Position numbers and translations under genes: made by a program. A stretch of 64,000 bases of DNA, from contig NZ_QWGG01000003.1 in assembly GCF_003730195.1 (NCBI RefSeq), positions 372,001-436,000 of the forward strand, written 5' to 3'. The notes beneath the pieces were generated by a model. It was not told the origin of the DNA. It ran no database searches and was given only the letters and a program-made list of their open reading frames with translations. Origin of the DNA: Halosimplex salinum (GTDB taxonomy: Archaea; Halobacteriota; Halobacteria; Halobacteriales; Haloarculaceae). Each line of letters starts with the position of its first letter. Positions within the stretch are counted from its first letter, which is position 1. Below, one piece after another: positions 35,335 through 43,640 of the stretch.

Positions 35335-36272
35335 TGTCCTCCGCGACCGACGAGGAGGAGGGCGGCCCGCTCCGCCGCTGGACCCGCGACGCGATCCAGA
35401 ACCCCGGCTCGACCTATCGGGGGCTGTTCTACGTCGTCACGCTCTTCTTCCTCGTGACGACGCTGTTCCCCTTCTACTGGCTGCTGGTGCTCGCGCTGAC
35501 GCCCGGCGACCAGATGCGCAACATCGGACTGCTGCCGAACGGGTTCAACCCCTACGCCTTCGTGGAGATGTTCGAGCGGCTTCCCTTCCACGTCTACATG
35601 TTCAACAGCATCGTCATCGCGCTGACGACGACGGTCATCGTCCTGCTGGTCGGGAGCTTCGCCGGCTACGCGTTCGGCCGCCTGCGGTTCCGCGGGAAGA
35701 CCCCGCTGCTCCTGCTCCTGCTGGCCATCTCCTACTTCCCGCCCGCGGCGTTCATCCTCCCGCTGTTCCAGCTGTTCACCGGGAACGTCACGCTCGTCAC
35801 CCTCCCGGTCGTCGGCGCCGTCCAGAGCCCGAACTGGTTCAACACTCCCGGCGCGATGGTGACCCCCTTCAGCGCCCTCTTCCTGCCGCTGTCTATCTTC
35901 ATCCTCACGACCTTCTACAGCCAGATCCCCGACGGACTGGAGGACGCCGCCCGCGTGGAAGGGACGACCCGGATCGGCGCGCTGTTCCGGGTCATCATCC
36001 CGCTGTCGGCGCCCGGCGTCGCGACCGCCGGCGTCCTCACGTTCATCGGCGTGTACAACGAGTTCTTCATCTCGTTCCTGATGACCGACGGACAGGCGGA
36101 GAACTGGGCGCCCATCGTCTGGGGCGTCGTCAACTACCAGGGCCAGTACCAGGCCTTCTACAACCTGATGGCGGCGGCGAGCATCGTCGGGGTCCTCCCC
36201 GTCGTGATCCTCGTCGTCGTCGCACAGGAACGCATCGTCAGCGGCCTCACCGCAGGCGCACTCAAGGAGTAA
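35334..36272 (+). CDS. ABC importer permease, MalG/UgpE type
   Basis: 312 residues with six membrane helices. EAA loop: PDGLEDAARVEGTTRIGALFRVIIPLSAPGVATAG. The helix 3 start ALTTTVIVLLVGSFAGYAFGRLRFRGK is typical of MalG-like permeases. It pairs with the upstream permease to form the channel of the importer. The TGATG junction with the preceding gene and the 3-bp gap to the ATPase gene indicate translational coupling. Confidence 0.9.
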   Translation: MSSATDEEEGGPLRRWTRDAIQNPGSTYRGLFYVVTLFFLVTTLFPFYWLLVLALTPGDQMRNIGLLPNGFNPYAFVEMFERLPFHVYMFNSIVIALTTTVIVLLVGSFAGYAFGRLRFRGKTPLLLLLLAISYFPPAAFILPLFQLFTGNVTLVTLPVVGAVQSPNWFNTPGAMVTPFSALFLPLSIFILTTFYSQIPDGLEDAARVEGTTRIGALFRVIIPLSAPGVATAGVLTFIGVYNEFFISFLMTDGQAENWAPIVWGVVNYQGQYQAFYNLMAAASIVGVLPVVILVVVAQERIVSGLTAGALKE

Positions 36273-36275
36273 CTC

Positions 36276-37481
36276 ATGGGAGACGTCATCCTCGACAACG
36301 TCACGAAACGCTACGCGGACGTCACGGCAGTGGACGACATGAACCTCGACATCCACGACGGCGAGTTCGTCACGCTCGTCGGCCCGTCGGGGTGTGGCAA
36401 GTCGACCACGCTCGAAACGATCGCCGGCCTCACCATCCCCTCCGAGGGGACGATCACCATCGCCGGCGTCGACGTGACCACCCGTCCGCCGAAAGACCGC
36501 GACATCGCGATGGTGTTCCAGAACATCGCGCTGTTCCCGCACATGGACGTCCACGACAACATGAGCTTCGGGCTCAGACTGCGGGACTACGCCAGCGACG
36601 AGATCGACCGCCGCGTGGCGAGCGCCGCCGACATCCTCCAGATCGAGGACCTGCTCGACCGGATGCCAGACGAGCTCTCCGGCGGCCAGCGCCAGCGCGT
36701 CGCCATCGGCCGCGCCATCGTCCGCGAGCCCGCCGTGTTCCTGATGGACGAGCCGCTCGCCAACCTCGACGCGAAGCTCAGGGTGCACATGCGCACCGAA
36801 CTCCAGCGCCTCCACAAGGAGCTGGAGACCACGATCATCTACGTCACACACGACCAGGCCGAGGCGATGACCATGTCCGACCGCATCGCCGTCATGAACG
36901 AGGGGCACCTCCAGCAGATCGCCCCGCCGCTGGTCTGTTACGACCAGCCCGCCAACCTGTTCGTCGCCGGGTTCATCGGCTCGCCGAGCATGAACTTCGT
37001 CGACGGCACCGTCCGCGCCACCGAGATAGAGACCGAGGGGTTCGACGTCGAGTTCGACCCCTCGTACGTCGACGAACTCGGCGAGGGCGACGAGGTGACC
37101 GTCGGCATCCGCCCGGAGGACGTCTACCCCGCCGAGGATGCCGGCGAACTCGCCAACCCGACCCGCCCCATCCGCGCCCGGACGGACGTGCTCGAACCGA
37201 TGGGCGACGAGATATTCGTCTACATCATCCTCCGGGGCGAGGACGCCAGCGACACCGACGCAGACACCGGCGCCGCCGGCGCCGCCAGCGCCCACGGCGT
37301 CGACGAACTCCTGATGAGCGTCGAACCCGACAGCACACTGACCGACGACGAGGACCTGGAGGTCGTCCTCGACCGCGAGAAGGTCCACCTCTTCGACACC
37401 GCCAGCGGCGACGCCGTCTCTCACGACATCGTCCACTCCGGGTCCGTCGGCGAACAGCGCAGCGCCTGGGAGGGCGGGTGA
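36276..37481 (+). CDS. ugpC: ABC importer ATPase, UgpC/MalK type
   Basis: 401 residues. Walker A GPSGCGKST (36-44), ABC signature LSGGQRQR (134-141), Walker B FLMDEP (155-160) and the switch His in YVTHDQAEAM. A C-terminal TOBE domain (about 240-400) has a DTDADTGAAGAA-rich insertion around residues 325-345, absent from typical UgpC, in repetitive DNA. It energises import by the two upstream permeases. The stop overlaps the start of a small membrane-protein gene (GTGA). Confidence 0.92.
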   Translation: MGDVILDNVTKRYADVTAVDDMNLDIHDGEFVTLVGPSGCGKSTTLETIAGLTIPSEGTITIAGVDVTTRPPKDRDIAMVFQNIALFPHMDVHDNMSFGLRLRDYASDEIDRRVASAADILQIEDLLDRMPDELSGGQRQRVAIGRAIVREPAVFLMDEPLANLDAKLRVHMRTELQRLHKELETTIIYVTHDQAEAMTMSDRIAVMNEGHLQQIAPPLVCYDQPANLFVAGFIGSPSMNFVDGTVRATEIETEGFDVEFDPSYVDELGEGDEVTVGIRPEDVYPAEDAGELANPTRPIRARTDVLEPMGDEIFVYIILRGEDASDTDADTGAAGAASAHGVDELLMSVEPDSTLTDDEDLEVVLDREKVHLFDTASGDAVSHDIVHSGSVGEQRSAWEGG

Positions 37482-37687
37482 CCGTGGTCTCCACCGGCAC
37501 CCTCCTCTACTTCGGGATGGGCACCCTGCTCTTTTTCTTCTGGGCCTACGGCATCTACGCGTTCGTCCGCGACTGCCGGCGGACCTACATCCCGGGCCTC
37601 CGCCGACTGCTCGCCCGCCGCCGCGAGCAGACGGACGAGCGAGACCGCGAGCAGGAGCGCGACGAGAAGGAGAAACAGCTGTACTGA
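37478..37687 (+). CDS. Small single-helix membrane protein at the end of the ABC operon
   Basis: 69 residues from a GTG that overlaps the ugpC stop as GTGA. Residues about 6-29 (TGTLLYFGMGTLLFFFWAYG) form a hydrophobic helix. A strongly charged cytosolic tail follows, rich in Arg, Glu and Lys (RRREQTDERDREQERDEKEK). The coupled start and shared GC usage suggest a true gene. It may be a stabilising subunit of the importer; I know no named family. Confidence 0.65.
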   Translation: MTVVSTGTLLYFGMGTLLFFFWAYGIYAFVRDCRRTYIPGLRRLLARRREQTDERDREQERDEKEKQLY

Positions 37688-37742
37688 CGGACGGGACGTT
37701 CGTCACGGGAGACCGACCCCTCGACACCGAACCCCCCGACGC

Positions 37743-38498
37743 TTACTCCGAAGACGCCCCGGACAGCCGAAACTCCTCGACGACGGACTCGTCGCCGTCG
37801 CGCCGCCAGAGCACGGAGACGGTGTCGACGAACCCGATCTCGACGCGGATCGTCTCGCCGGCGACGCCCGCGCCCGGGCCGATGTCGCCGAGTTCGTGCC
37901 AGGCCGCTGTCCGCCCCGTCTCCGGGTCGGGCGGATACTCGGAGGCGACGCCGGTCAGGTACACCTCGCGCGCCGGCAGGTCGCGGCCGGCGACGTGGCG
38001 AACGACGAGGTGGTCCGGGTTGTCGTCGGCGCCCTGGTGGATGGACTCGAAGCAGGCGACGTGGCGGTCGCAGGTCGAGACCCGGAACGCGTCGAGTTCG
38101 ACGGGGTCGCCGTCGCGGTCCCACGAGAGCCGAACCGCGTCGACGAGCGCGGGGTTGACCCGGAGGGACCGGCCGCCGATACCGTCCGAGGGGTCGAGGT
38201 CGCTCATGGCGGCCCACGAGTAGGCGTACCCCGGCTCTCGGACCGGCGGCCAGTCGAACGCGATCCCCGAGACGGTGACCTCGCCCGCCGGGAGGTCCCG
38301 ACCGGCGGCGTGCCGGACGGTGAGCGTGTCCGGGCCGCTCTCGGCCCGCTCGTGGGAGAACTCGAAGCAGGCGACGTCACACGACGGCGTGGACTCGCGC
38401 CCGCCGAGCGCGCTACAGCCACCGAGCCCGGCGAGCGAGGAGGCCCCGAGCGTCCCCAGGACGGTTCGGCGAGTCGGCGTCACGGTTCGACGTGTCAC
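37743..38498 (-). CDS. Tat lipoprotein with two tandem repeat domains
   Basis: 251 residues. Twin-arginine signal (TRRTVLGTLG) and lipobox (GLGGC). The mature part consists of two domains of about 100 residues that repeat each other: both begin VACFE and contain VRHxAGRDLPAxEVxxxG, then a segment with VDxVxxxWxRDGD. The repeats resemble the C-terminal beta-sandwich of haloarchaeal type IV pilin-like proteins. The role is unknown; a surface-exposed binding protein is likely. Confidence 0.75.
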   Translation of the reverse strand: MTRRTVTPTRRTVLGTLGASSLAGLGGCSALGGRESTPSCDVACFEFSHERAESGPDTLTVRHAAGRDLPAGEVTVSGIAFDWPPVREPGYAYSWAAMSDLDPSDGIGGRSLRVNPALVDAVRLSWDRDGDPVELDAFRVSTCDRHVACFESIHQGADDNPDHLVVRHVAGRDLPAREVYLTGVASEYPPDPETGRTAAWHELGDIGPGAGVAGETIRVEIGFVDTVSVLWRRDGDESVVEEFRLSGASSE

Positions 38499-38687
38499 TC
38501 CGAGAAGAAATAATTGTGGGCGGAACGGGACCGGTCTGGATCGCCGATCGCCCGACGCTTCACGTCCGGTCCGAACCAGTCACTCGAACCGCTAGCGAGT
38601 GCGCCAGGGGATCGACGAGATCGCGTGCCAAACAGACCCACACCGCCACAGCGGCTTTCCCGCACCCGGCAGTCACGTCCTGTAACG

Positions 38688-38867
38688 ATGTCGGACCCGT
38701 TCGCACAGGCGCTCCGCGACCGCCAGTTCGGCGAGCAGCGGGGGCCGCTCCGCTACCGGAACGGCGAACAGACCGAGGAACCGGGGATCGATATCTACTT
38801 CGAGGAGGTACGCTACGGGGACGAGGGGTGGCGGCACAACTACCAGCTACTGTTGCGCAAGCGGTGA
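38688..38867 (+). CDS. Small acidic/basic mixed protein of unknown function
   Basis: 59 residues. Sequence features: MSDPFAQALRDRQFGEQRGPLRYRNGEQ, IDIYFEEVRYGDEGWRHNYQLLLRKR. There is no membrane segment and no motif. The start has a sensible upstream spacing, and codon bias matches neighbours. Small standalone haloarchaeal proteins like this are common, but I cannot name a family. Confidence 0.5.
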   Translation: MSDPFAQALRDRQFGEQRGPLRYRNGEQTEEPGIDIYFEEVRYGDEGWRHNYQLLLRKR

Positions 38868-38964
38868 CCGGGAGGTCGAGGCACGACCGGTGCGGGCCGT
38901 CTCCGTACAGCACCCAATTCGAGACGGCGAAGACTTTTCTACGCGGTTTTCCAACGGGCACCTC

Positions 38965-39120
38965 GTGAACGTCCGAACGAATTCGTACCCGCTCTGGCTG
39001 CTCGTCTTCATGGTCCCGGCCCTCGTGGTCGGCGTGGTGAACGACTCGGTCGTCGCGGCGTCGCTGACTGCGGTCGTGCTGGCCGGCCTCGCGTATCTCT
39101 ACTTCAACTATCCGTTCTGA
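38965..39120 (+). CDS. Small membrane protein
   Basis: 51 residues from a GTG start. It is almost wholly two hydrophobic helices (SYPLWLLVFMVPALVVGVV and VVAASLTAVVLAGLAYLYF) separated by a short polar turn (NDS). A T-rich stretch (cttttctacg) about 25-30 bp before the start could be its promoter. Function unknown. The open frame extends upstream, but that part is not membrane-like. Confidence 0.5.
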   Translation: MNVRTNSYPLWLLVFMVPALVVGVVNDSVVAASLTAVVLAGLAYLYFNYPF

Positions 39121-39143
39121 GCGAGCGCGCCCGGCCGCGCCCG

Positions 39144-39737
39144 CTACGCTCGCTCCGAGGGCCGCAGCAGGTGCGCCCGGCCGGCGAGCAGTCCGATCAG
39201 CAGGCCGGTGAAGTGGGCGGTGAGCGCCACGCCCGGGCCGCCCGTCGCGACGGTCACCGCGGCGGCGACGACGACGAATATCGCCAGTTGTTCGTTAGGG
39301 CTCAGCGGCAGTCGGTCGAGGACCGTATCGCTCATCCGGTTGCCGGCGAACAGGTAGCCGACGAGGCCGGCGATGCCGCCGCTGGCGCCGAGCACCCCCA
39401 CGGACGGGCCGACGAGGTCTGTGACCCACACCTGCGTGAGACCGGCGATCACGCCGGTCCCGAGGAAGAACGCGTGGAAGCGCAGGCGGGAGGTCTGCCG
39501 TTCGAGGTAGAGGCCGACGAGCAGGAGGACGACGGCGTTGCCGACGAGGTGGCCGACGCTGACGTGGGCGTAGACGCTGGTGACGAGCGTCCACGGCTGG
39601 TGACCGACCGGCGCCGAGAGGGCGAACGCGAGCGGGATCTGGAGGAGCGCCACCGCTCGCTGGAGGAGGAAGACGACGACGAACACGCCGACGAGCGTCA
39701 GCGTCGGACTGCGTGACACGTCAGTGGGTTCGGCCAC
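39144..39737 (-). CDS. Rhomboid-family intramembrane serine protease
   Basis: 197 residues, six helices. The catalytic Ser is in GASG (Ser119), and the catalytic His is His175 in ALTAHFTGLLIG. The conserved His-Asn region of helix 2 appears as HVSVGHLVGNAVVLL. It cleaves membrane proteins within the bilayer. Haloarchaeal rhomboids affect cell-surface glycosylation and motility. Divergent from the DUF123 gene. Confidence 0.9.
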   Translation of the reverse strand: MAEPTDVSRSPTLTLVGVFVVVFLLQRAVALLQIPLAFALSAPVGHQPWTLVTSVYAHVSVGHLVGNAVVLLLVGLYLERQTSRLRFHAFFLGTGVIAGLTQVWVTDLVGPSVGVLGASGGIAGLVGYLFAGNRMSDTVLDRLPLSPNEQLAIFVVVAAAVTVATGGPGVALTAHFTGLLIGLLAGRAHLLRPSERA

Positions 39738-39803
39738 CGACTACAAGAAAGGTCGGGCCCGTGACGGAACGCACTTGCCGACCGCCGCCGAACCCCGGTG
39801 ACG

Positions 39804-40313
39804 ATGACGGAGGAGGCCGACGAGGGGACGTACACGCTCGTGGTCGAACTGAGCGAACCGGCGACGATCGAGGTGGGCGCGCTCGGCGCTCGGGCGTTCG
39901 AAGCGGGGTGGTACGCCTACACCGGGAGCGCGTTCGGCCCGGGCGGGTTCGCGCGGGTCGAGCGCCACCGGGAACTCTCGACGGGCGACCGCGACGCCCG
40001 CCACTGGCACGTCGACTACCTGCTCGGCCACCCCGCGGCGACCGTCGAGACGGTCGTCCGCACGCCCGGCGAAGACGTGGAGTGCGCGGTCAGCCGCGCG
40101 CTCGCGGGCGACGGAAGCGAGGACGGCGAGGACGGCGAGGGCGGAGAAGACGGCGAGGGCGGAGAAAACGGCGAGAACGAACGCGAGAACGGGGTCCAAG
40201 TCGAACGGATCCCGGCCTTCGGCGCGTCGGACTGCGACTGCGAGTCCCATCTCGTCCACGCCGCCGACGGCGAGGCGCTCCGGCGGGCGGTCGAGCGGGC
40301 GCACGGCACGTAG
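39804..40313 (+). CDS. DUF123 (GIY-YIG-like) nuclease-type protein
   Basis: 169 residues. The DUF123/Uri-superfamily pattern is YTLVVELSEPATIEVGALGARAFEAGWYAYTGSAFG, then HWHVDYLLGHPAA and FGASDCDCESHLVH. The domain is predicted to be a small GIY-YIG-type nuclease, sometimes fused to endonuclease III. It is interrupted by about 25 residues of Gly/Glu/Asp/Asn repeats (around 105-130) encoded by a short tandem repeat in the DNA. A GTG two codons upstream (39798) is an alternative start. Confidence 0.8.
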   Translation: MTEEADEGTYTLVVELSEPATIEVGALGARAFEAGWYAYTGSAFGPGGFARVERHRELSTGDRDARHWHVDYLLGHPAATVETVVRTPGEDVECAVSRALAGDGSEDGEDGEGGEDGEGGENGENERENGVQVERIPAFGASDCDCESHLVHAADGEALRRAVERAHGT

Positions 40314-40397
40314 TGTTTGTCTATCGGAATGAAAGCCGCAAGAAACTCACACCCTTATGGTCCACGTCCGATAACGTGTCGTAGACCGACCACGAGA

Positions 40398-42713
40398 ATG
40401 AGCGGGACAGAGAGAGCGATCCGAGTGCTCCACGTCGACGACGACCCGGACCTGGGCGACCTCGTCGCGGCGGCGCTCGAACGCGAGGATAGCCGGTTCG
40501 AGGTCACCACGGCGACCAGCCCCGCCGACGGACTGGACGTGCTCGACGACGACCGGATCGACTGCGTCGTCTCGGACTACGACATGCCGGGCACCAACGG
40601 GATCGGCTTCCTCGAGGCCGTCCGCGCCGACTACCCCGACCTCCCCTTCATCCTCTACACGGGGAAGGGGAGCGAGGAGGTCGCGAGCGAGGCCGTCTCC
40701 GCCGGCGTCACCGACTACCTCCAGAAGGGGACGGGCACCGACCAGTACGCGCTGCTGGCCAACCGCGTCGGCAACGCGGTCGCGGCCGCGCGGTCCCAGC
40801 GAGCGCTCGAAGAGCGCAACCGTCGGCTGGAGACGCTGATCAGCAACCTCCCGGGGATCGTCTACCGGTGTCGGAACGAACCGGGATGGCCGCTGGAGTT
40901 CGTCGCCGGCGAGTGCGCCAGTATCACCGGCTACACGACCGACGAACTGACCGACGGAGCCGTCGACTGGGGCGAGGACGTCCTCCACCCCGACGACCGC
41001 GAACAGATGTGGGAGCGCGTCCAGTCGGCGCTCGACGCGGGCGAGTCCTTCGAGGTGAGCTACCGCATCCGAACGGCCGACGGCGGGATTCGCTGGATGT
41101 GGGAACGCGGGCAGGGGATCGGCGACGAGACGGCCGACCGCATCGAGGGGTTCATCGCCGACGTGACCGACCGCAAGGAGCGCGAGCAGACGCTGGAGCG
41201 CTACCGGTCGATGGTCGACGCGATGCCCGACTCGGCGTGTATCTACGACGCCGAGGGGCGGTTCGCCGTCGTCAACGACTACCTCGTCGACTTCCTCGAC
41301 ACGACCGCCGAGGAGCTGGTGGGCGAACCGAGCACGCTCGTCGAGAAGATCCGGACGGCGGCCGGCGCCGGCGAGGACCCGTTCCAGGCGCTGGTCGACG
41401 GCGACCGCGAGGAGTTGCGCGGCGAGGTCGACGGACAGTTCCCCAGCCGGGGCTACGCGGCCGTCGACTACCGGCTCGCGCGCCTGGAGATCGACGGCGA
41501 GTTCGACGGCGTCGTCGCCGTCGCCCGGGACATCACCGAGCGCAAGCGCCGCGAGGACGCCCTGAGCGCGCTCACGGAGGCGACCCGCCGGTTCATGACT
41601 GCGCCCGACCGGGAGACGGTCGCCGAGCACGCGGTCGAGACGGCGCGGGCCGTGCTCGGCCACGACATCAACGGCGTCTGGCTGATCGACGCCGACGGGA
41701 GCGCCCTCCGACCGGTCGCGTGGACCGACGACGCGGACGCCCTGTTCGACGAGGTCCCGACGTACACCGGCGGCGAGAGTCTCGCCTGGCGGACCTACGA
41801 GAGCGGCGACCTCACCGTCTCCGAGAGCCTGCAGAACGAGGCCGACCGGTACAACCCCGAAACCCCGATAGAGAGCGAGGTCGTCCTGCCGCTCGGCGAG
41901 TACGGCGTCATGATCGTCGGTGCGACCGACCCGGCGAGCTTCGGCGACGCCGACGTCTCGCTGGCACGGATCCTCGCCAACACCGTGGAAGCCGCGCTCG
42001 ACCGCGCCGACCGCGAGCAGGCGTCCCGGCGCCACCGGCGGGAACTCGAACGCCAGAACGAACGGTTAGACGAGTTCGCCGCCATCGTCAGCCACGACCT
42101 GCGCAACCCGCTCCAGGTCGCGACCGCCCGCCTGGGGTTCGCACGAGCGGAGTGCGACAGCGACCACCTCGACGCCGTCGAGCGCGCCCACGACCGGATG
42201 GAAGCGCTCATCGAAGACCTCCTGACGCTCGGCCGCGAGGGGAAGACCGTCCTCGAGATCGAACCGGTCCCCCTCGCGTCCGTCGCCGAGTCCTGCTGGG
42301 AGAGCGTCGCCACGCCAGGCGCCCGACTCGTCGTCGACGCCGACGCCGACACCACCGTCCGCGCCGACCGCCGCCGCCTCCAGCAACTGCTCGAGAACCT
42401 CGTCGGCAACAGCGTCGAACACGGGACGACCGGGCTTGCCTCGCAACCGCCCGACGAGTCCGCCGTGACGGTCACCGTCGGGACGCTCGCGGGCGGAACC
42501 GGCATCTTCGTCGCGGACGACGGTCCCGGGATCGACCCCGAGGAGCGCGAGCGGGTGTTCTCCAGCGGCTACTCGACGAGCGCCGACGGGACCGGATTCG
42601 GGCTCTCCATCGTCGAACAGATCGCCGACGCGCACGGCTGGTCGGTCGACGTCACAGAGAGCGTCGAGGGGGGAGCGCGCTTCGAGGTCACCGGCGTCGA
42701 CGTCGACGACTGA
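40398..42713 (+). CDS. Hybrid sensor histidine kinase (REC-PAS-PAS-GAF-HisKA-HATPase)
   Basis: 771 residues without a membrane segment. Domain order: receiver domain (about 8-125) with phosphorylatable Asp60 in VVSDYDMPG; PAS (about 140-265) and a second PAS (about 270-380); GAF (about 395-530); HisKA with His565 in SHDLRNPLQ; HATPase with LLENLVGNSVEHG, DDGPGIDPE and TGFGLSIVEQI. Cytoplasmic signals should control its autophosphorylation. No response-regulator gene is adjacent. A HalOD1 gene lies 93 bp away, convergent. The stop lies within a 16-bp tandem repeat. Confidence 0.92.
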   Translation: MSGTERAIRVLHVDDDPDLGDLVAAALEREDSRFEVTTATSPADGLDVLDDDRIDCVVSDYDMPGTNGIGFLEAVRADYPDLPFILYTGKGSEEVASEAVSAGVTDYLQKGTGTDQYALLANRVGNAVAAARSQRALEERNRRLETLISNLPGIVYRCRNEPGWPLEFVAGECASITGYTTDELTDGAVDWGEDVLHPDDREQMWERVQSALDAGESFEVSYRIRTADGGIRWMWERGQGIGDETADRIEGFIADVTDRKEREQTLERYRSMVDAMPDSACIYDAEGRFAVVNDYLVDFLDTTAEELVGEPSTLVEKIRTAAGAGEDPFQALVDGDREELRGEVDGQFPSRGYAAVDYRLARLEIDGEFDGVVAVARDITERKRREDALSALTEATRRFMTAPDRETVAEHAVETARAVLGHDINGVWLIDADGSALRPVAWTDDADALFDEVPTYTGGESLAWRTYESGDLTVSESLQNEADRYNPETPIESEVVLPLGEYGVMIVGATDPASFGDADVSLARILANTVEAALDRADREQASRRHRRELERQNERLDEFAAIVSHDLRNPLQVATARLGFARAECDSDHLDAVERAHDRMEALIEDLLTLGREGKTVLEIEPVPLASVAESCWESVATPGARLVVDADADTTVRADRRRLQQLLENLVGNSVEHGTTGLASQPPDESAVTVTVGTLAGGTGIFVADDGPGIDPEERERVFSSGYSTSADGTGFGLSIVEQIADAHGWSVDVTESVEGGARFEVTGVDVDD

Positions 42714-42775
42714 CCGGCGCTATCGTTGACCGGCGCTATCGTTGACCAGCGCTGTCGTCGACCAGCGCTGTCGCT
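42712..42775. repeat. 16-bp tandem repeat, four copies, at the kinase stop
   Basis: Four 16-bp units of gaccrgcgctrtcgyy run from the last bases of the kinase stop codon. Units 1 and 2 are identical; units 3 and 4 share three changes. A degenerate fifth unit follows (gaacggcg). Confidence 0.85.
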
Positions 42776-42806
42776 GAACGGCGTGGTGACCTCGACCGAC
42801 GCGCGG

Positions 42807-43094
42807 CTACCGACCTGCTCTGGTCTGGTTGGCCGCGTCTTCGGCGGAGTCGCCGACGGCGCCCGACGGGGTGACCGTCACCTCGCCGGCCCCGTCGACG
42901 ACCACGTCGTATCCGTAGTACGTGAACTGGACCTCGAGAGACCCACCGCCCCGATCGTCGGCTCCCTCTACCAGTGTCTCGAGCGCGCTCACGTCTATCA
43001 CGTCGTAGAGCGGCTCGTCTAGTTGCATCGGGTCGACGCCTTCCCGCGTCGCGATCTCCGTACTCACTTTCGAACTCAGCATTTCACCCATCAC
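42807..43094 (-). CDS. HalOD1 output-domain protein
   Basis: 95 residues. The core SLEVQFTYYGYDVVVDGAGEVTVTP is the HalOD1 beta-hairpin, preceded by a helical part (EGVDPMQLDEPLYDVIDVSALETLV), a common two-part arrangement in haloarchaea. It may be an output or regulator linked to the neighbouring kinase; that is inference. The tail after the hairpin (GAVGDSAEDAANQTRAGR) is probably disordered. The start could also be the second Met (43091). Confidence 0.75.
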   Translation of the reverse strand: MMGEMLSSKVSTEIATREGVDPMQLDEPLYDVIDVSALETLVEGADDRGGGSLEVQFTYYGYDVVVDGAGEVTVTPSGAVGDSAEDAANQTRAGR

Positions 43095-43640
43095 CGTGAG
43101 AGCGGTCGACAGGGACCGGCTTAATGATGGCGGTGCGTGTGCAACATCCAGAAAATAATTCCGACATATTTAGGATTATCGCAAATTCCTACCGCCGCTG
43201 ATTGGTGATCGTAACTACCTGGTCGGAAACGTGTCGCGAGGACGTGAGTTCGAGCGGTCGGGGAGAGAAACCGAAGTGCGAGTCGCGTTCGACGGTGCCG
43301 CAGGGAGGGGGTCGACTCCGCCGGCCACGACTGCAATCGCGTGTCAACGAGAGAGTGTATACGCGAACGGGACAGGAACCGAACTCGGAGCGGCGGAGTC
43401 CGAACGTGAGAGTGCGCCCTCGGCGGCTGAAATCGGCCCGCAGGCGTTTTCGCCGCTGAACTCCCGCCGGTGAAGCGGGTCGGGACAATGTCGACTCCCG
43501 AACCGCTCCGGGAGGCCTGCGACGGCGTCGACACGCTCCCGCGACTCCCGGTCGAGTGACTCGGGGCGGACGGGACGAGACGGGACTCGGCAGACTCCCG
43601 AGGGTCGCTTTTTTCCCGTATCGGACGGAGATTCGACGTG
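43095..43640. other. 546-bp stretch with no firm gene
   Basis: The first 100 bp are AT-rich (for example gacatatttaggattatcgcaa near 43160-43180) and probably hold the promoter of the HalOD1 gene. A 23-codon frame at 43488-43559 (MSTPEPLREACDG...), with strong GC3 bias, is followed by a hairpin (CTCGG/CCGAG) and six Ts at about 43584-43614 that look like a terminator. The remainder is featureless. Confidence 0.5.

Noticed and set aside
43231-43473. 80-residue frame MSRGREFERSGRE...
   Set aside because: Composition is random and there is no promoter or homolog-like pattern.
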